NCBI GenBank assembly: GCA_903900975.1
Contig: CAIUPE010000094.1
Coordinates: forward strand, 1 to 64,000
Length of the DNA stretch: 64,000 nucleotides
Reading direction: 5' to 3'
From: an uncultured Hyphomicrobiales bacterium
GTDB lineage: Bacteria > Pseudomonadota > Alphaproteobacteria > Rhizobiales > Beijerinckiaceae
Part shown: piece by piece, positions 59,915 to 64,000 of the stretch
Layout: the number at the start of each line of letters is the position of its first letter
How positions within the stretch are numbered: position 1 is the stretch's first letter
Notes under the pieces: model-generated
The model's input: the letters and a program-made list of their open reading frames with translations, nothing else
Told to the model about the DNA's origin: nothing
Database searches by the model: none
Position numbers and translations under genes: made by a program

Positions 59915-60658
59915 TTATCCTTTCGCCGCTTCAGCTGCAGCAGCGGCTTTTGCCGCCTCTGCCGCCTTGGCAGCTTCCGCTGCAGCAATGGCTTTTTTTG
60001 CCTCATCGGCCTCAAAACGCGCTTTCCACGAACCCACCACCGAGCCGTCATAGAGCGTTTCATCGGTCAAGGTCTTGGCGCCGCCTAGCGGCTCCGAACC
60101 CTTGCGGCTGTTTTGTGGGCCGACCTTAACCGGACGACCGGCTGCCATATCATCAAGCAGCTTGCCGAAATTCTCCGGCGTCAGATCTTCATAATAATCA
60201 TTGTTGATCTGGGCCATCGGCGCATTGCAGCACGAGCCCAAGCATTCCACTTCCAGCCAAGCGAAATTGCCGTCAGCCGACACATGGCGTTGCTCGCCGA
60301 TCCGCTCTTCGCAAACTTTGATAATCTTTTCAGCGCCATTCAACCGGCACGGCGTGGTGCCGCAGACTTGGATGAAATGCTTACCGACCGGCTCAAGATT
60401 ATACATGGAGTAGAAGGTCGCCACTTCCAGCACGCGGATTTTGGCCATGCCGAGCATCGCGGCTACATATTCAATCGCCGCACGCGGCAACCAATAGTGG
60501 TGCTGTTCCTGCGCGCGCCACAACAGCGGGATCACGGCGGAAGCCTGACGTCCTGTTGGGTATTTGGCAATAATGGTTTCAGCCCACGCCAAATTCTCAG
60601 GCGTAAAAGCAAAGCTTGCAGGCTGCAAAGCATCTGGTGCGAGGCGGCGGACGGACAT
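59915..60658 (-). CDS. nuoE: NADH-quinone oxidoreductase subunit E
   Basis: The 24-kDa-type subunit with 2Fe-2S cluster N1a. The thioredoxin-like fold carries the four Cys in CGTTPCRL and CLGSCCNAP (about 100-145). At 247 residues it is longer than E. coli NuoE (166) because of a C-terminal tail: after a conserved alphaproteobacterial segment ([21 protein letters not shown]) comes an Ala/Glu/Lys-rich stretch of about 30 residues ([22 protein letters not shown]) predicted to be a helix or coiled coil. The catalytic part is complete. Confidence 0.96.
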   Translation of the reverse strand: MSVRRLAPDALQPASFAFTPENLAWAETIIAKYPTGRQASAVIPLLWRAQEQHHYWLPRAAIEYVAAMLGMAKIRVLEVATFYSMYNLEPVGKHFIQVCGTTPCRLNGAEKIIKVCEERIGEQRHVSADGNFAWLEVECLGSCCNAPMAQINNDYYEDLTPENFGKLLDDMAAGRPVKVGPQNSRKGSEPLGGAKTLTDETLYDGSVVGSWKARFEADEAKKAIAAAEAAKAAEAAKAAAAAEAAKG

Positions 60659-60692
60659 TAGCAGTCACCCGTTCTGGACAAAATAAGGATCA

Positions 60693-61883
60693 TTAGCGGT
60701 CAACCTCGCCAAACACGATATCGAGCGAGCCTAAAATGGCGGAAACGTCAGCCAACATATGGCCACGGCACATGAAATCCATCGATTGCAGATGGGCAAA
60801 TCCCGGCGCCTTGATGCGGCAGCGATACGGCTTGTTGGTGCCATCCGAGACGAGATAGACGCCGAATTCGCCCTTAGGCGCTTCAACAGCGGCATAGACC
60901 TCGCCCGCAGGCACTTTGTAGCCTTCCGTGTAGAGCTTGAAATGATGGATGAGCGCTTCCATCGACCGCTTCATCTCGGAGCGCTTCGGCGGCACAATCT
61001 TGCCATCAAACGAGGAGATCGCACCCCTGCCCTCGGGCTTCCGAAGCTCGGCGATGCACTGCTTCATGATGCGGATCGATTGGCGCATTTCTTCCATACG
61101 GATACAATAACGGTCATAATTATCGCCGTTTTTGCCAATCGGAATATCGAAATCCATTTCCGCATAGCACTCATAAGGCTGCGATTTCCGCAAATCCCAC
61201 GCAGCACCCGAGCCGCGCACCATAACGCCCGAGAAACCCCACGCCCAGCATTCGTCCAAGGAGACCACGCCGATATCGACGTTACGCTGCTTGAAAATGC
61301 GGTTCTCGGTCAAAAGCGTCTCAAGATCATCGCAAACCCGTAAGAACGGATCGCAGAACGCTTCCATATCGTCGATCAATGCCTCAGGCAGATCCTGATG
61401 CACGCCACCCGGACGGACATAGGCCGAATGCATGCGCGCGCCAGAGGCCCGCTCATAAAACATCATCAGCTTTTCGCGCTCTTCAAAGCCCCAGAGCGGC
61501 GGCGTCAAAGCGCCAACGTCCATGGCCTGCGTCGTCACGTTCAAAAGATGCGAAAGAAGACGGCCGACTTCCGAGAACAAAATACGGATCAATTGGCCAC
61601 GACGCGGGACGCTGATGCCCAGCAATTTCTCAACCGCGAGCGAATACGCGTGCTCTTGGTTCATGGGGGCTACGTAATCGAGCCGGTCGAAATACGGTAA
61701 AGCCTGCAAATAGGTCTTTGATTCGATCAGTTTCTCGGTGCCGCGATGCAACAGACCGATATGCGGATCGACACGCTCGACGACTTCGCCGTCAAGCTCG
61801 AGCACAAGGCGCAAAACGCCGTGGGCTGCCGGATGCTGCGGGCCAAAGTTAATGCTAAAGTTACGGATCTGATGTTCGGTCAT
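60693..61883 (-). CDS. nuoD: NADH-quinone oxidoreductase subunit D
   Basis: The 49-kDa-type subunit that lines the quinone site. The 396 residues match the unfused form (NuoC and NuoD separate). It has the N-terminal loop [21 protein letters not shown] with the key His (about 18), [14 protein letters not shown] and the Tyr/His-bearing quinone region, and ends with IVFGEVDR. A 491-bp insert carrying a four-helix-bundle pseudogene now separates it from nuoC; the element's repeat array ends only 13 bases before the nuoD ATG, so its ribosome binding site may have been changed. Confidence 0.97.
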   Translation of the reverse strand: MTEHQIRNFSINFGPQHPAAHGVLRLVLELDGEVVERVDPHIGLLHRGTEKLIESKTYLQALPYFDRLDYVAPMNQEHAYSLAVEKLLGISVPRRGQLIRILFSEVGRLLSHLLNVTTQAMDVGALTPPLWGFEEREKLMMFYERASGARMHSAYVRPGGVHQDLPEALIDDMEAFCDPFLRVCDDLETLLTENRIFKQRNVDIGVVSLDECWAWGFSGVMVRGSGAAWDLRKSQPYECYAEMDFDIPIGKNGDNYDRYCIRMEEMRQSIRIMKQCIAELRKPEGRGAISSFDGKIVPPKRSEMKRSMEALIHHFKLYTEGYKVPAGEVYAAVEAPKGEFGVYLVSDGTNKPYRCRIKAPGFAHLQSMDFMCRGHMLADVSAILGSLDIVFGEVDR

Positions 61884-61896
61884 GGAGCTGAATCCA

Positions 61897-61924
61897 GCGA
61901 ATAGCGAATGGCGAATGGCGAATA
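61897..61924 (-). repeat. Heptamer array, nuoD side (GCGAATR x4)
   Basis: Four direct 7-base units, GCGAATA GCGAATG GCGAATG GCGAATA, followed by GGGG. The same heptamer appears in inverted orientation 422 bp away at 62347-62374, on the other side of the four-helix-bundle pseudogene. I infer that the two arrays mark the ends of an inserted element. Confidence 0.85.
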
Positions 61925-61941
61925 GGGGAAGCGGAACATTT

Positions 61942-62328
61942 TCAGACTTTCCCTTCTATGCGCTTCTGCAATGCGCGGATGAGTGATCGCAACATACGGC
62001 CAATCTGGTCTGATTTTGCAAGCAAACGCGTCGACGTTTCCGACACAACCAAACCAACCCGCTGCGCCAAAATGACATGCGTCTCTAATTCCTTCAGCGA
62101 GCCTTGGGCAATACGCAATGACAGGACGAACGAGCCCGTATGCTCGCGCCCGTGTTCCTCGGCGATATTGGCAGCAACGGACGCTGCGGCTCATCGAATT
62201 TGTGATGTCATCCCGTACATTTCATCCTTTGGAAACAATTTCGTTGCCCGATAACATTCTTCCGCCAAATCCATCAAGTTTCGCCAAACCGCGAGATCCT
62301 GATAAGACTGAATTTCATCGTCAGCCAC
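61942..62328 (-). pseudogene. Four-helix-bundle protein (23S rRNA intervening-sequence/S23 type), nonsense-inactivated
   Basis: Read on the minus strand from a GTG at 62328, the frame gives ADDEIQSYQDLAVWRN, LFPKDEMYGMTSQIR, then TGA (62191-62193). In the same frame it continues AAASVAANIAEEHGRE...LRIAQGSLKELETHVILAQRVGL to a TGA at 61942-61944. This is the whole pattern of the four-helix-bundle family found in 23S rRNA intervening sequences and next to Avd-like proteins: TSQIRRAAxSVxANIAEG, then SLKELETxxxLA. The TGA replaces the second Arg of IRRA, so CGA to TGA is the likely change. Total length would be 128 codons, normal for the family. It is flanked by inverted heptamer arrays and sits between nuoC and nuoD. 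Confidence 0.88.
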
Positions 62329-62346
62329 GTTATTTGCCTCAGCCTC

Positions 62347-62374
62347 TATTCGCTATTCGCCACTCACCATTCGC
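62347..62374 (-). repeat. Heptamer array, nuoC side (YATTCGC x4)
   Basis: TATTCGC TATTCGC CACTCAC CATTCGC, four 7-base units (one diverged), directly abutting the nuoC stop codon at 62375. The units are the reverse complement of the GCGAATR units at 61897-61924, so the pair forms terminal inverted arrays around the pseudogene. Confidence 0.83.
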
Positions 62375-62974
62375 TCACTTCGCCTTTTCATCGCCCGGAA
62401 GCACATAATCCGTGCCTTCCCAAGGCGAGAGGAAATCGAAATTTCTAAATTCCTGCACCAACTTCACAGGTTCATAAACAACGCGCTTCTCTTCGTCGTC
62501 GTAACGCACCTCAACGTAACCCGTGGTTGGAAAGTCCTTGCGGAGCGGATGCCCCTCAAAACCGTAATCGGTCAGAATACGGCGCAGATCGGGATGGTCG
62601 GCAAACAGCACGCCATAAAGATCGTAAATCTCGCGCTCATACCAATTGGCCGCCGGAAACACCGAAATCGCCGATGGCACCAGCGTGCGCTCATCCGCTT
62701 CAAACGTGACGCGGACGCGATGATTGTGCTTTGGCGACAGAAGGTGCCAGACAAGATCAAACCGCTTTTCGCGGGCTGGATAATCCGCACCAGCCAAATC
62801 GGTAAAATTGATGAAGTTGAACCGGTTATCATCCCGCAAGGTCGTTAAAACCCTGATGGTTTCCGATGTTTCGGCCCGCACATTCAGCTCGCCATAGGCA
62901 ACCTCGAAGCCCGTCACCGAGCCAGGTAAAGCTGCAACAATCGCCTCGCCCAAAGAGTTCAACGCTTCAGTCAT
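62375..62974 (-). CDS. nuoC: NADH-quinone oxidoreductase subunit C
   Basis: The 30-kDa-type subunit of the peripheral arm, 199 residues. It binds NuoD and carries no cofactor. The family signature is clear: [45 protein letters not shown] (about 109-153), and the C-terminus [33 protein letters not shown] is typical for alphaproteobacteria. nuoB is 17 bases upstream; the inserted element begins right at its stop. Confidence 0.96.
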   Translation of the reverse strand: MTEALNSLGEAIVAALPGSVTGFEVAYGELNVRAETSETIRVLTTLRDDNRFNFINFTDLAGADYPAREKRFDLVWHLLSPKHNHRVRVTFEADERTLVPSAISVFPAANWYEREIYDLYGVLFADHPDLRRILTDYGFEGHPLRKDFPTTGYVEVRYDDEEKRVVYEPVKLVQEFRNFDFLSPWEGTDYVLPGDEKAK

Positions 62975-62991
62975 CGGATCCGAACCCTGCT

Positions 62992-63573
62992 TTACCGTTC
63001 AATCGTGCCGACGCGGCGGATCTTCTTCTGGAGAAGAAGCACACCATAGAGCAGCGCCTCGGCTGTTGGAGGGCAGCCGGGAACATAGATATCCACCGGA
63101 ACAACCCGGTCGCAGCCGCGCACAACCGAATAGGAATAATGGTAATAACCGCCGCCATTGGCGCATGAGCCCATGGAAATGACGTAACGCGGCTCCGGCA
63201 TCTGGTCATAGACCTTGCGGAGTGCGGGGGCCATTTTGTTGGTCAAAGTACCAGCGACGATCATCACATCCGACTGGCGTGGCGAGGCGCGGGGCGCGAA
63301 ACCAAAACGCTCAACGTCATAACGCGGCATGGAAAGCTGCATCATCTCGACGGCGCAGCACGCCAGACCAAAGGTCATCCACATCAGCGAGCCGGTGCGC
63401 GCCCAATGGATGAGATCATCGGTCGAGGTGACGATAAAGCCCTTATCGCCAAGCTCGGCGTTCACTTCCGAGAAAAACGGATCATTCGCGCCAATCGGCT
63501 TGCCGGTTGACGGATCAAGAATGCCACGTGGAGCTTCCGACACCATGGTGCCGGTTTGAGGGGTCAATCCCAT
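62992..63573 (-). CDS. nuoB: NADH-quinone oxidoreductase subunit B
   Basis: The subunit with the last cluster in the chain, 4Fe-4S N2, next to the quinone. The ATG at 63573 ([20 protein letters not shown] upstream) gives 193 residues; an ATG at 63594 inside nuoA would add seven. The N2 ligands are seen in [11 protein letters not shown] (the adjacent Cys pair), GSCANGGG and [11 protein letters not shown]. The start overlaps the end of nuoA by a few bases. Confidence 0.97.
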   Translation of the reverse strand: MGLTPQTGTMVSEAPRGILDPSTGKPIGANDPFFSEVNAELGDKGFIVTSTDDLIHWARTGSLMWMTFGLACCAVEMMQLSMPRYDVERFGFAPRASPRQSDVMIVAGTLTNKMAPALRKVYDQMPEPRYVISMGSCANGGGYYHYSYSVVRGCDRVVPVDIYVPGCPPTAEALLYGVLLLQKKIRRVGTIER

Positions 63574-63941
63574 TCGAGCGCGCCCTTCTTCCATTCATAG
63601 ACAAAGCCGATGGTCAAAACGCCCAAAAACAGCATCATTGACCAGAAACCGAAAAGACCAACGCTTTTGAACGCCACAGCCCAAGGAAACAGGAAGGCGA
63701 CCTCAAGGTCGAAAATGATAAACAGGATTGAGACCAGATAAAAACGCACGTCGAATTTCATGCGCGCATCATCAAAGGCGTTAAAGCCGCACTCATAGGC
63801 CGACAATTTCTCGGCATCGGGCTTTGAATACGCCACCAGAAACGGAACAACCAACAGCACAAGGCCGATCACGACGCTCAAGCCGATAAAAACCACAAGC
63901 GGCAAATAATCCAGAAGTAGGTGGTCGAGGGTTTGTGCCAT
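63564..63941 (-). CDS. nuoA: NADH-quinone oxidoreductase subunit A
   Basis: A 125-residue three-helix membrane subunit at the arm junction and the first gene of the nuo operon. The family signature is [49 protein letters not shown] (about 37-85). The ATG at 63941 has GAGATAGG just upstream. The 59 bases before it end the window and are too short to show the operon promoter. Confidence 0.97.
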   Translation of the reverse strand: MAQTLDHLLLDYLPLVVFIGLSVVIGLVLLVVPFLVAYSKPDAEKLSAYECGFNAFDDARMKFDVRFYLVSILFIIFDLEVAFLFPWAVAFKSVGLFGFWSMMLFLGVLTIGFVYEWKKGALEWD

Positions 63942-64000
63942 CCTATCTCACTCCGTTGAGGCCCATCTGACACGGCAAAACCCCGCATCAGCCCTTAGGG

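Noticed and set aside
61880-62194. 104-residue minus-strand frame between nuoD and nuoC
   Set aside because: It is out of frame with the four-helix-bundle pseudogene, which explains the region much better, and its composition is unlike a real protein.
61897-62374. CRISPR array
   Set aside because: The units are 7 bases with no spacers, so these are short tandem repeats, not CRISPR.

Overview
This 64 kb window looks like the chromosomal core of an alphaproteobacterium of the order Hyphomicrobiales (Rhizobiales), though not one I can name. The evidence is gene order (ppiD-trpEGDC-moaC-moeA-lexA-comEC, gltX-gltA, lpxB to rpsB, dnaE-lolDC-proS, and a full nuoA-N operon followed by birA, rnj and mce), a short ProRS without the editing insert, an S2 protein with a C-terminal helix-hairpin-helix extension, LpxI rather than LpxH, and SOS boxes of the alphaproteobacterial GTTC-N7-GTTC type. 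Almost all of the DNA is coding. I found no tRNA, rRNA or CRISPR array.

Layout. 0-3.2 kb (minus strand): tpiA, secG, pyrG, ending in a palindromic interspersed repeat. 3.4-12.5 kb (plus): ppiD, trpE, a VapBC/AbrB-PIN toxin-antitoxin pair inside the trp cluster, trpG, trpD, trpC, moaC, moeA, and lexA with two SOS boxes. 12.5-14.8 kb: comEC (minus). 15-17.8 kb: gltX and gltA (plus). 17.9-19.75 kb: an AT-rich accessory island with a phage-type repressor diverging from a family 2 glycosyltransferase. 19.7-33 kb (minus): the envelope and translation cluster rpsB, tsf / pyrH, frr, uppS, cdsA, rseP, bamA, lpxD, fabZ, lpxA, lpxI, lpxB. dxr is missing from its usual place between cdsA and rseP. 33.3-38.4 kb (plus): a TetR regulator, a periplasmic adaptor broken by one in-frame TAG, and an intact RND pump. 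38.4-64 kb (minus): nuoA-N, birA, rnj, mce, a DUF1467 protein, proS, lolC, lolD, a 30-codon SOS-controlled small ORF, and dnaE.

How it fits together. The lpx genes with fabZ make the lipid A precursor; BamA, RseP and LolCD handle outer-membrane proteins, envelope stress and lipoprotein export. The nuo operon encodes all 14 subunits of complex I. LexA at 11.8 kb is predicted to control itself and a promoter at 42.06 kb in front of the small ORF and dnaE.

Best discoveries. (1) A 30-residue membrane small ORF (41933-42025) has a strong ribosome binding site, and its promoter has a perfect SOS box between -35 and -10; it resembles the Caulobacter cell-division inhibitor SidA. (2) A four-helix-bundle (23S intervening-sequence type) pseudogene, inactivated by TGA, sits between nuoC and nuoD and is flanked by inverted arrays of a 7-bp repeat, as if it were a small mobile element. 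(3) One TAG codon breaks the RND adaptor. (4) There is a candidate structured RNA at 45.59-45.83 kb. All start-site choices rest on reading the sequence by eye.
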